Origin: Actinocorallia herbida
Lineage (GTDB): Bacteria > Actinomycetota > Actinomycetes > Streptosporangiales > Streptosporangiaceae
DNA length: 64,000 nt
Direction of reading: 5' to 3'
Assembly: GCF_003751225.1 (NCBI RefSeq)
Contig: NZ_RJKE01000001.1
Location: 5,084,001-5,148,000 of the forward strand
In this document: positions 1 through 6,609 of the stretch, one piece after another
How positions within the stretch are numbered: position 1 is the first letter of the stretch
Layout of the letters: every line of letters starts with the position of its first letter
Made by a program: the position numbers and the translations under genes
The notes under the pieces: model-generated
The model's database searches: none
Told to the model about the DNA's origin: nothing
Seen by the model: only the letters and a program-made list of their open reading frames with translations

Positions 1-248
1 GCGTGGAAGTCCGCCGGAACTCCGGTGATGTCCGGATCGTCGGAGGCGCCGTACTGGGCGAAGTCCACGAGGATCAGCCGCCGTCCGGCGGCCAAGCGCG
101 GCACCACCGGTGCGAAGTCCGACCAGGCGGTGCAGCCGGGGCCGCCGCCGTGCAGCAGGACCGTGGGGCGGCCCGTGCCGGTCTCGGCGACGTGCAGGCC
201 GAAGCCGCCGACGTCGACGAGCCCGCCGGCGGGGGCGTCAGCGCTCAA
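1..248 (-). CDS. Alpha/beta hydrolase, N-terminal part (cut by window edge)
   Basis: Only the first about 82 residues lie in the window. They contain the oxyanion-hole motif HGGGPG followed by a strand-turn typical of meta-cleavage-product hydrolases (MhpC/BphD-like), which hydrolyse C-C bonds in ring-cleavage products. The catalytic triad is outside the window. I place the start at TTG 248, overlapping the end of the Rieske oxygenase gene by 11 bases, because it gives a compact lead into the conserved core; no ATG is available there. The overlap implies co-translation with the oxygenase, fitting a catabolic role after ring hydroxylation. The family is well supported; the exact substrate cannot be told. 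Confidence 0.7.
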   Translation of the reverse strand, partial: MSADAPAGGLVDVGGFGLHVAETGTGRPTVLLHGGGPGCTAWSDFAPVVPRLAAGRRLILVDFAQYGASDDPDITGVPADFH

Positions 249-1491
249 GGCCGGTCTTCTCCCGCTGGACCTTCAGGCCGCTGCGCTCGATGAGCCGCCG
301 CCAGGCCGTCACCGACAGGTCGGGGCGGTACAGCTTCTCCGGCGGAGCGTCCATGACGTCGACCATCCAGGCGTCCTGGCCGGTGAACTGGCCGTGGAAC
401 AGCCAGCGGATGAACGAGACGTACTTGGCCTTGAACACCGACGCCTTCAGACCCTGCTCGAACCGGACCATGATCTGGACATAACGCACGTGGTCCGCAT
501 CAACCGGGACATACCACTCGTAGTGAATGAAGTGCGGGTAGGCGACGCGCAGCAGGCCGGGCAGGCGGATCGACACGAAACCGGGCAGGTCCATCTCCTT
601 GATGACCGGGTTGATGTCGGCGGCCTTGCCCGGCGCGTCGGGCAGCGGCATCCGCTTCCACCAGCGCTTGTTCGTCCACGTGCCGAGGCCCGGGAAGTCG
701 GCCTCCCAATGCACCTCGTCCTGGACGCGGATCAGCCAGCCGTCCTTCTCGGACTCCACGACGCGGGTCTTGTTCCAGGCGGGCATCACCTTGAACAGCC
801 GCCACAGCGCCGTGTTGTGCAGGTACTTGGCGTGGCCCTCGTCGAAGCCGTTCTCGGCGGCGAAGCGCCAGTTGCCGTCGCGGATGTCGGTGCGCCCGCC
901 CATCACGAACGGGTTCTCCAGCAGCTCGCTCGGGATGTCGCGCTCGACGGGAGGCGGTGCGCCGTCGCCGACGTACACCCACACCAGGCCCAGGCGCTCC
1001 TCGATCGGGTAGGTGCGCACGGAGACCTTGCCGCAGATCGGCGACTCCGGTCCGTCGGTGATGACCGCGCAGAGCTTGCCGCTCTCGGTGTCGAACGTCC
1101 AGCCGTGGTACGGGCAGCTGATGGTGCCGTCGAACTCGCGGCGGCCCAGCGACAGCGGCACCCCGCGGTGCGGGCAGCGGTCGTGCAGCGCGCGCACCTT
1201 GTCGCCTTCGCGGACCAGCACGATCTGCTCGCCCAGCAGGGTGATCGGCATCGGCTTCCGGCCGACCCGGCGCGCCCACTCCACGGGATACCAGTAGTTC
1301 CGGAAGCCGAGCGTGGCGGCGTTGTAGGTCGGCCACGACGACCAGTCCTGGCCCGCGGGCTCGCCCTCCCCGGGCGCGGCGGCCGGGTCGGCGGGCCGGG
1401 CGGCGGGGGCCGGGGCCGCGGCGCGCCGCGGACGGCGGCGGGCGGCGGGGGCGGGCTCCGGCTGTGCGGGCTGATCGGCGATCTCGGTCAT
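238..1491 (-). CDS. Rieske [2Fe-2S] non-heme iron oxygenase, alpha subunit
   Basis: 417 residues. The Rieske centre is C106-x-H108 ... C126-x2-H129 (DRCPHRG and CPYHGW), and the mononuclear iron site is in NGFDEGHAKYLH, with H220, H225 and bridging D217. This is the catalytic oxygenase component that takes electrons from a partner reductase to mono- or dihydroxylate an aromatic, terpenoid or steroid-like substrate. Upstream, 34 bases away and co-directional, is the matching reductase; downstream a hydrolase overlaps it. The first about 48 residues are an Ala/Pro/Arg-rich extension that is not part of the family fold; a later start is possible but no better ATG or ribosome site is visible before the conserved WYPVEWA region. 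Substrate unknown. Confidence 0.9.
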   Translation of the reverse strand: MTEIADQPAQPEPAPAARRRPRRAAAPAPAARPADPAAAPGEGEPAGQDWSSWPTYNAATLGFRNYWYPVEWARRVGRKPMPITLLGEQIVLVREGDKVRALHDRCPHRGVPLSLGRREFDGTISCPYHGWTFDTESGKLCAVITDGPESPICGKVSVRTYPIEERLGLVWVYVGDGAPPPVERDIPSELLENPFVMGGRTDIRDGNWRFAAENGFDEGHAKYLHNTALWRLFKVMPAWNKTRVVESEKDGWLIRVQDEVHWEADFPGLGTWTNKRWWKRMPLPDAPGKAADINPVIKEMDLPGFVSIRLPGLLRVAYPHFIHYEWYVPVDADHVRYVQIMVRFEQGLKASVFKAKYVSFIRWLFHGQFTGQDAWMVDVMDAPPEKLYRPDLSVTAWRRLIERSGLKVQREKTGLER

Positions 1492-1525
1492 GGCCGGGTC
1501 TCCAGGGGGTCGTCGGGAAGAAGGA

Positions 1526-2485
1526 TCAGAGGTCGAGGACGAGACGGTCGCCGAGCGCGCGGGACACGCAGACCATGAGGGTCTGGCCGCTCTCCTGCTG
1601 GGCGGGGGTCAGCAGCGAGTCGCGGTGGTCGGCGGCGCCGTCGAGGATCTTCACTTCGCAACTGCCGCAGATGCCGTCCTGGCAGGCCCACGGGACGCCG
1701 ATCCCGGCCTCCTCCAGGCTGCTGAGGATCGACCGGTCGGCCGGGACCTCGACGGTCAGGCCGGACCGCCCGCAGACGACGTCGAAGGCGTGCTCGTCGG
1801 ACGGGTCGATGTCGAAGGTCTTGGCCTGAAAGCGCTCCAGGTGCAGGTCGTCGGACCGCCCGAGGGCCGCGCAGCGCTCGGCGAGCGCGTCGAGCAGGCC
1901 GCCGGGGCCGCAGGTGTAGATGGCGGTGCCCGCGGGGGTCTCGGCGAGCAGCGCGTCGAGGTCGAGCCTGCCGCTCTCGTCCTCCGGGACGACGCGCACC
2001 TTGGTACCGTGCCGCGCGAGGTCGTCGAGGAAGCCCATGGTGGCACGGCTCCGGCCGCCGTAGACCAGGGTCCACGCGACCCCTTCGGCCTCGGCCCCCG
2101 CGAGCATCGGCAGCAGCGGGGTGATCCCGATGCCGCCGCCGACGAACAGGTAGCGCGGCGCGGGGACGAGCGCGAAGTGGTTGCGCGGACCGCCTACCTC
2201 GACGAGGTCGCCGGGGCGCAGCACCTCGTGGATGTGCGCGGATCCGCCGCGCGACGCCTCCTCGCGCAGGACGGCCACCTTGTAGGTGAAGCGGTCGGCC
2301 GGGTCGCCGCACAGCGAGTACTGCCGGACCATGCCGGGGAACTCCAGGTCGATGTGCGCACCGGGCGCCCAGGCGGGCAGCGCCCCTCCCTCGGGGTCGG
2401 CGAGGGTCACCGACAGGACGCCGTCCGACTCCCTGCGCAGCTGCTCGACCCTGAGTTCGAGCACGCCGTCGAGGTCCTCGTTCAC
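1526..2485 (-). CDS. Phthalate dioxygenase reductase-type ferredoxin reductase
   Basis: 319 residues in the order flavin domain (RQYSLCGDP, near residue 50), NAD-binding domain (GGGIGITPLLPML) and C-terminal plant-type [2Fe-2S] ferredoxin domain with C268-x4-C273-x2-C276 and C306. This is the class IA single-chain reductase that passes electrons from NAD(P)H to a Rieske oxygenase, here the gene directly downstream. GTG 2485 is chosen because GGAGGG lies about 7 bases upstream; the overlapping ATG at 2487 is out of frame. It is the first gene of the operon read from the promoter at 2526-2554. Confidence 0.92.
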   Translation of the reverse strand: MNEDLDGVLELRVEQLRRESDGVLSVTLADPEGGALPAWAPGAHIDLEFPGMVRQYSLCGDPADRFTYKVAVLREEASRGGSAHIHEVLRPGDLVEVGGPRNHFALVPAPRYLFVGGGIGITPLLPMLAGAEAEGVAWTLVYGGRSRATMGFLDDLARHGTKVRVVPEDESGRLDLDALLAETPAGTAIYTCGPGGLLDALAERCAALGRSDDLHLERFQAKTFDIDPSDEHAFDVVCGRSGLTVEVPADRSILSSLEEAGIGVPWACQDGICGSCEVKILDGAADHRDSLLTPAQQESGQTLMVCVSRALGDRLVLDL

Positions 2486-2525
2486 ATCACCCTCCGGTCT
2501 TCCAGCGAGCCGTTCGTTGATCGGT

Positions 2526-2554
2526 ACTATGTACGGTTAAAAGTACGCTGTCAA
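2526..2554 (-). promoter_or_regulatory. Promoter of the Rieske oxygenase operon, with overlapping repeat
   Basis: On the minus strand TTGACA (2554-2549) is a perfect -35 box, followed by a 17-base spacer and CATAGT (2531-2526), a 4 of 6 match to the -10 consensus, 40 bases upstream of the reductase start. Inside the spacer, GTAC-N8-GTAC forms a short symmetrical element (on the plus strand 2531-2546), with a third GTAC at 2524-2527. Such an element between -35 and -10 is well placed for a repressor, although no regulator gene of the operon is visible inside the window. Confidence 0.6.
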
Positions 2555-2694
2555 GACCGCCAAGCCCGCTGACCTGTGCCGGAGTGACCGGGGCCGCGTC
2601 GATCGCCGGACGCGCGGCCCTGCCGCCTATGCTGGCCGGGCACATCGTTCGGGGCCGTGACCCCGGCCCCGCCGCCGAGGTCTAGGAGCCTGCC

Positions 2695-3534
2695 GTGAAC
2701 GAGAACAGCGCACCGGACGGCGGGCAGGAAGCGCGCTGGAACGGGCCGTCCGGCAGCGCCTGGGTCGAGGCCCGGGATCTGATGGACGGGATGTTCCGGC
2801 CGTTGGCAGACCTGCTGGCCGAGGGCGTCGAGTCCGGGGACCGGGTCCTCGACGTCGGGTGCGGCACCGGCGCCACCACGATCGCGGCGGCACGGCGGGC
2901 CGGGCCGGAGAGCGAGTGCGTCGGCGTCGACATCTCGGCCCCCATGATCGCGGCGGCCAGGGAACGCGCGGCCCGGGAAGGCTCAAGGGCGTCTTTCGTC
3001 CTCGCCGACGCCCAGGAGCACGCGTTCGCACCCGGCTCCTTCGACACGATCGTCTCCCGCTTCGGCGTCATGTTCTTCGAGGACCCCACCCGCGCGTTCA
3101 CGAACCTGCGCCGCGCGGCGGCCGACGGCGCCCGCCTCCGCCTGATCGTCTGGCGCGCCGTCGAGGAGAACCCGTTCATGACCACCGCCGAACGGGCCGC
3201 CGCCCCTCTCCTCCCGGACCTGCCCGTCCGACGCCCCGACGAGCCCGGCCAGTTCGGCCTCGCGAACCCCGACCTGGTCCACCGCATCCTGGAAGACGCC
3301 GACTGGACCGACATCGACCTACAGCCCTTCGACGAGCCCTGCTCCTTCCCCGAAGCCGACCTCATCACCTACTTCACGACATTCGGCCCCGTCGGCACCC
3401 TCCTCCGCGACCACGACGCCACCACGCGCGCCCGCGTCATCGAATCCGTCCGCCCGGCCTTCACCCCCTACCTCCACGGCACCGAAGTCCGCTTCACCGC
3501 GGCCTGCCACCTCATCACCGCCCGAAAGCGCTGA
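2695..3534 (+). CDS. Class I SAM-dependent methyltransferase
   Basis: 279 residues. Motif I is VLDVGCGTGATTIAAA (near residues 50-65), followed by an acidic end of strand 2 (GVDIS) and the later SRFGVMFFEDP motif common in UbiE/type-11 methyltransferases. It should transfer a methyl group from S-adenosylmethionine to a small molecule; nothing around it names the substrate. GTG 2695 has TAGGAG eight bases upstream. It diverges from the Rieske operon, so a link with that pathway is possible but unproven. Confidence 0.85.
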   Translation: MNENSAPDGGQEARWNGPSGSAWVEARDLMDGMFRPLADLLAEGVESGDRVLDVGCGTGATTIAAARRAGPESECVGVDISAPMIAAARERAAREGSRASFVLADAQEHAFAPGSFDTIVSRFGVMFFEDPTRAFTNLRRAAADGARLRLIVWRAVEENPFMTTAERAAAPLLPDLPVRRPDEPGQFGLANPDLVHRILEDADWTDIDLQPFDEPCSFPEADLITYFTTFGPVGTLLRDHDATTRARVIESVRPAFTPYLHGTEVRFTAACHLITARKR

Positions 3535-3892
3535 CCCGAACCCGCCCAGGTCTCCTCCAAGTCGAACCCGACCCGCGGCCCTTACACAGTAAGGTGGGTG
3601 CTGTCGAGGGTGGCGCGCAGGGCCGGCCGGTTGCCTTCGGGGGTGTACCGGCAGGCGCGGACCACCACCGGTGGCAGGGGCAGGACGGGCCCTTGTCGCG
3701 CCGGACACCGCGGACGGCACCGCCACTCGGCCGGGGAGCCCGTGCTGTTCGCGGGCGGGAGTCTGCGGTCTTGATCGTCCGTCAGTGGGCGGCTTGGAGG
3801 TCCCGTCACGCCGGCCCGCACACGAAGCGTCGTGCCAGGGCGATACGGTGACTTCGCGCGATGGGGATGCGCAGTAGGGGGAAAGGGTCACC
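3535..3892. other. Non-coding stretch with one arm of a direct repeat
   Basis: No ORF here has a credible product or ribosome site. The stretch contains the left copy (3753-3779) of a 27-bp repeat found again at 4383-4409, within a weaker match of about 50 bp. The rest looks like GC-rich degraded sequence. Confidence 0.4.
3753..3779 (+). repeat. 27-bp direct repeat, left copy
   Basis: The 27 bases are identical to 4383-4409 (starts GGGCGGGAGTCTGCGG, ends TTGATCGTC). Similarity continues upstream for about 22 bases at lower identity. The two copies bracket the small gene at 3893-4309, 630 bases apart. Confidence 0.75.
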
Positions 3893-4309
3893 TTGATCGA
3901 CGGACCTGATGAGAGCGGTCGACGAGACCCCGAACCGCGACCGGACCTGGCGCGGCGCTCGGCACCGTTCCTGCCCGCCGGCAGCGAGATCCGGCAGGTG
4001 TTCATCTGCCAGAGCGCGCCGAACTTCTTGTACTTCGTCGTCACCTATCTCACCGGATTGACGATCTTCGTGAACAAGTACCGTTGCGTGGCGGTCACCC
4101 GAGACGCCATCTACGTGCTGGAGAGTGGCAAGCTATCCGGCGGCGCCAGCCCGCAGCGTCTCGCAGGCACGATGCCACGGCAGACCCGGCTCGGTCCGGT
4201 CTCCGGCCGTTGGGGGCAGGTGAGCATCCTTGGCGAGCGTCACTGGGTCCACAAGCGCTTCCACGCCCAGATCGCTGCTGCGGACCGGGAGACCGGTCTC
4301 GCTCAATGA
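3893..4309 (+). CDS. Hypothetical protein with a bacterial PH-like core
   Basis: 138 residues. A disordered charged N-terminus (1-30) leads to a hydrophobic segment (FLYFVVTYLTGLTIFV, about residues 45-60) and then a beta-rich stretch with KYRCVAVTRDAIYVLE, which resembles small actinobacterial proteins annotated as PH-like. The start is TTG 3893 with GAAAGGG six bases upstream. The gene sits between two copies of a 27-bp repeat and reads alone. Function unknown; membrane association is inferred from the single hydrophobic segment. Confidence 0.55.
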   Translation: MIDGPDESGRRDPEPRPDLARRSAPFLPAGSEIRQVFICQSAPNFLYFVVTYLTGLTIFVNKYRCVAVTRDAIYVLESGKLSGGASPQRLAGTMPRQTRLGPVSGRWGQVSILGERHWVHKRFHAQIAAADRETGLAQ

Positions 4310-4382
4310 AGAGCCTCGCCCTCTTCGACGTGCTGGTCGGAGGGGCTGGCGGGACGGCTCTCCGGGGGCTCGTGCTGGTCAT

Positions 4383-4409
4383 GGGCGGGAGTCTGCGGTC
4401 TTGATCGTC
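4383..4409 (+). repeat. 27-bp direct repeat, right copy
   Basis: Identical to 3753-3779. It lies 73 bases after the stop of the PH-like gene. The stretch between 4410 and 4574 holds no gene that I can support. Confidence 0.75.
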
Positions 4410-4574
4410 AGCCGGCCGTCTGTCAGCGGCTGACTACGAGGTCGGTCAGGACGACCAGTGCGCGCAAGGGGGCGGTGGCGCGAGCGGGGTCGGTGCGGAG
4501 CTTCGTCTGTGATCGGCCGAACGATCATGATGCCGCCTCTCTGGCGAAAGGGCCGGAGGCTTCGCGGGGCGGCG

Positions 4575-5354
4575 TCAGCCGGATTTGCGGGGGGCGGGTC
4601 CTGTCTCGTCCGCGGACGCGCGGGCTGCCGAGACGGTTTCCCTGGCCTGCGCGACGATCAGTTCCAGGCGGGCGTGGTGGGCTCCCTGCCAGTAGACCTG
4701 GCCGCAGGCGGCGCACTTGGCGAAGGCGTCGTAGGCGTCTTCCGTGCCGTCCTTGAGCTCGGTGCGGACCGATTCCTTGGTCGTTCTCACGAGGTCGCCG
4801 TTGCAGGAGACGCAGCGTTCCCAGGGGGCGAGTTCCGGCGCGAAGCGTTCGAGGATCTCGCGCAGCTGCTGTTCGGGGCGGGTGCTGTGGACGTAGGCGC
4901 CGGCCCACGGTTCGCGGCGGCGCAGGAGCCCGCGGTCCCGGGAGAGCAGCACGCGACGCTCGGCGGCCGAGCGGGCGGCGAGTGCGGGGTCGCCGATGTC
5001 CGTGCTCTCGTATGCGGTGTCGATGCCCAGCAGCCGCATCCGCCGGGCCAGGGTGCCCAGATGGACGTCGAGCAGGAAGCGCAGCGGGGCGCCTTCGATC
5101 CGCTGCGGGCGGGAGACCGGGAGGACTTCCACGCTCTCACCGGCCGCCGGAACGTGCGCGGTCGACACCGGCCGGCCGTTCACCAGGAGCCTGCCCACTT
5201 CGGTGAGGGGAACGCCGAGGGATTCGACGACATGACCGAGCGTGGAGGCCCCGTCGGTGACCACGGTGGTGAACCCGGCCCGGCGACGGGCGCCCACAAA
5301 AATATGCAGGTCGGAAGCGAAACTGAACGAGATCTCCGGTCGAATCACCGCCAT
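4575..5354 (-). CDS. Mut7-C RNase-domain protein with N-terminal ubiquitin-like domain
   Basis: About 259 residues. The first about 85 residues fit the beta-grasp (ubiquitin-like) domain that precedes many bacterial Mut7-C proteins. Next comes the PIN-related Mut7-C nuclease domain, with acidic residues in RFLLDVHLGTLARRMRLLG and VLLSRDRGLLRR, and then two zinc-binding pairs, CVSCNGDL and CAACGQVYW. By family it is a predicted RNase; no substrate is established. I use ATG 5354 rather than the longer frame up to 5408 because MAVIRPEISFSF matches the usual domain start. It diverges from the gene at 5458 and lies 0.9 kb from the tRNA-like loci at 6.24-6.50 kb. Confidence 0.8.
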   Translation of the reverse strand: MAVIRPEISFSFASDLHIFVGARRRAGFTTVVTDGASTLGHVVESLGVPLTEVGRLLVNGRPVSTAHVPAAGESVEVLPVSRPQRIEGAPLRFLLDVHLGTLARRMRLLGIDTAYESTDIGDPALAARSAAERRVLLSRDRGLLRRREPWAGAYVHSTRPEQQLREILERFAPELAPWERCVSCNGDLVRTTKESVRTELKDGTEDAYDAFAKCAACGQVYWQGAHHARLELIVAQARETVSAARASADETGPAPRKSG

Positions 5355-5457
5355 AGGATGCCATCCGCCCACTTCCAGGACCAACGCTTTTCTCGGGCCC
5401 GCACACACGAATTAAATGAGGCGACAAGGGCGGGGAGTGCTCCGTATCGTCCGTGAT

Positions 5458-6189
5458 GTGACCAAGCTGAATCAGATCATCGCAGTGGAGAAGGGGACGA
5501 AGTCCCGGGCTCAGCGTGATCTCACCGAGGCGCACGGCCGACTGCAGAAGGCGGTGCTCCTGTCGGGGATCTCGCGGACGTACCAGCCGAACGACGACGA
5601 GGGCGAGACGCTGCCCTCGGAGTCGACCAAGGTGCAGGTGCGGGCCGAGGACGTGCTGCGCGAGGCGGGCGCCTCGCTGGTGCGGCTGTTCGACGTCGTC
5701 GCGACCAAGGACTGGGCGAACTGCGAGGCCCGCGCCGACGTCGTCGTCGACGGGAGCGTCGTGCTGTCCGACGTCCCGGTCACCTACCTGCTGTTCCTGG
5801 AGAAGCAGCTCATCGAGCTGCAGTCGTTCATCGCCAGGCTGCCCGTGCTCGACGCCGCCGAGACCTGGACGTTCGACGAGTCCGCCGACCAGTGGCGCAC
5901 CGAGCCCGTCCGGACCACCCGGACGAAGAAGGTGCCGCGCGCGCACGTCCTGTACGAGGCGACGGACAAGCACCCCGCCCAGGTCGAGACCTACACCGAG
6001 GACGTCATCGTCGGCACCTGGACGAAGGTCGGCTTCTCCGGCGCCCTGCCGGCCCGGCGCGTCAACGAGCTCAAGGAGCGCGCCGAGCGGCTGACCGCCG
6101 CGGTGAAGTACGCCCGTGAGGAGGCCAACGGCGTCGACGTCACCGACCGCCGCGTCGGCGACGCCGTCTTCCGCTACCTGCTCGACTGA
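5458..6189 (+). CDS. Conserved actinobacterial protein of unknown function (DUF7873-like)
   Basis: 243 residues from GTG 5458, where MTKLNQIIAVEKG looks like the conserved family start; GTG 5437 and ATG 5416 are in frame and longer. The protein is soluble and charged, with the conserved-looking stretches SGISRTYQPNDDEGE, TKDWANCEARADV and a C-terminal helix (RVNELKERAERLTAAVKYAREEAN). I recognise the family as a common actinobacterial conserved protein without an assigned function; the DUF number is from memory and should be checked. It stops just before a 420-bp non-coding stretch with two permuted tRNA-like elements on the same strand, so the RNA elements may be co-transcribed with it. Confidence 0.7.
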   Translation: MTKLNQIIAVEKGTKSRAQRDLTEAHGRLQKAVLLSGISRTYQPNDDEGETLPSESTKVQVRAEDVLREAGASLVRLFDVVATKDWANCEARADVVVDGSVVLSDVPVTYLLFLEKQLIELQSFIARLPVLDAAETWTFDESADQWRTEPVRTTRTKKVPRAHVLYEATDKHPAQVETYTEDVIVGTWTKVGFSGALPARRVNELKERAERLTAAVKYAREEANGVDVTDRRVGDAVFRYLLD

Positions 6190-6197
6190 TCCCAAGA

Positions 6198-6237
6198 CTC
6201 CCCCGCTTGGAGCGCGGGGGTCCGGGCACAAGCCCGG
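6198..6237 (+). other. Two consecutive GC hairpins after the 5458 gene
   Basis: CCCCCGC (6200-6206) pairs with GCGGGGG (6214-6220), and CCGGGC (6222-6227) pairs with GCCCGG (6232-6237) around the loop ACAA. They follow the stop codon by 10 bases. They could terminate or attenuate the upstream transcript, or form the 5' side of the RNA structure that contains the tRNA-like elements. There is no T-tract. Confidence 0.55.
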
Positions 6238-6241
6238 AAAG

Positions 6242-6349
6242 CTGAGGATGATGCTCAGTCTGAAGGCGGTGACAGCGCGGGTTCGACTCCCGTCCCCGGC
6301 ACCCGAGCCGGGGTAGCCCAGTGGCAGAGGCAGCCCCGTCAAACTCAGG
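6242..6349 (+). tRNA. Permuted tRNA-like locus 1 (3' half before 5' half), possibly Leu
   Basis: A canonical T-arm is present: stem GCGGG/CCCGT (6277-6281, 6289-6293) with loop TTCGACT. It is followed directly by an acceptor 3' strand CCCCGGC (6294-6300), A73 (6301) and CC. Six bases after that strand comes GCCGGGG (6307-6313), its perfect complement, then T8-A9 and a D-arm-like GCCCAGTGGCAGAGGC (6316-6331). So the acceptor 5' strand and D-arm come after the T-arm and acceptor 3' strand, the reverse of normal order. A loop G-T-CAA-A-C (6338-6344) has U33, A37 and would read Leu CAA, but its stem is not clean: CCGTC (6336-6340) can pair with GGCGG (6265-6269), or CTGAG (6242-6246) with CTCAG (6344-6348). 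The anticodon arm is therefore unresolved. Confidence 0.55.
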
Positions 6350-6393
6350 CTCTCGCTCCAGTCTCAGCACGCACCGCTCACCACCGGCCACCG

Positions 6394-6501
6394 GGCCGGG
6401 GACCCAGCACGTCGGGATGCCGGTTCGAGTCCGGTCTGCGCCTCCACCTGGCGCGGTAGCTCAAAGGCAGAGCACGACGTACTTACGACTGATCCCCGAC
6501 C
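6394..6501 (+). tRNA. Permuted tRNA-like locus 2 (3' half before 5' half)
   Basis: T-arm GCCGG/CCGGT (6419-6423, 6431-6435) with loop TTCGAGT; acceptor 3' strand CTGCGCC (6436-6442), T73 and an encoded CCA (6444-6446). Three bases later GGCGCGG (6450-6456) pairs with that strand at all seven positions (one G-U), followed by T8-A9 and a perfect D-stem GCTC/GAGC (6459-6462, 6470-6473). After A26, CGACG (6475-6479) pairs perfectly with CGTCG (6410-6414), leaving a normal 4-base variable region GGAT. The helix extends outward: T6480-A6409, CTG/CAG (6489-6491, 6405-6407) and eight of nine pairs between 6394-6402 and 6493-6501. All four tRNA stems form only if the halves are permuted. The anticodon loop lacks a clear U33 in the simplest joining model, so identity is unresolved. 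Confidence 0.6.
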
Positions 6502-6525
6502 ACGAGACCACCGGCGGACACGAGC

Positions 6526-6569
6526 GGACCCCAGGGCCCCGGGGCCGGGTAGAACCCCGGGGTCCACCA
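6526..6569 (+). other. Strong GC hairpin ending in ACCA
   Basis: GGACCCC (6526-6532) pairs perfectly with GGGGTCC (6559-6565), with an inner GGGG/CCCC stem (6541-6544, 6555-6558), and ACCA follows at 6566-6569. It is the last structured element between the tRNA-like loci and the convergent dehydrogenase gene, so a bidirectional terminator is the plain reading. The 7-bp stem with a 3' ACCA also resembles a tRNA minihelix, which may be chance. Confidence 0.5.
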
Positions 6570-6609
6570 CTCCCTTCCGACGGGTGGGAGACCTACGTCG
6601 ACGGCTCCT

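Noticed and set aside
25-1578. 517-codon plus-strand open frame over the Rieske genes
   Set aside because: The opposite strand carries unmistakable Rieske and reductase motifs; this frame has none.
4510-4527. TGATCG/CGATCA hairpin as a terminator of the Mut7-C gene
   Set aside because: Only six pairs, 48 bases past the stop, with no supporting features.
6307-6446. A normal-order tRNA joining the 5' half of locus 1 to the 3' half of locus 2
   Set aside because: The acceptor strands GCCGGGG and CTGCGCC do not pair, and the anticodon stems do not match; each half pairs only with its permuted partner.
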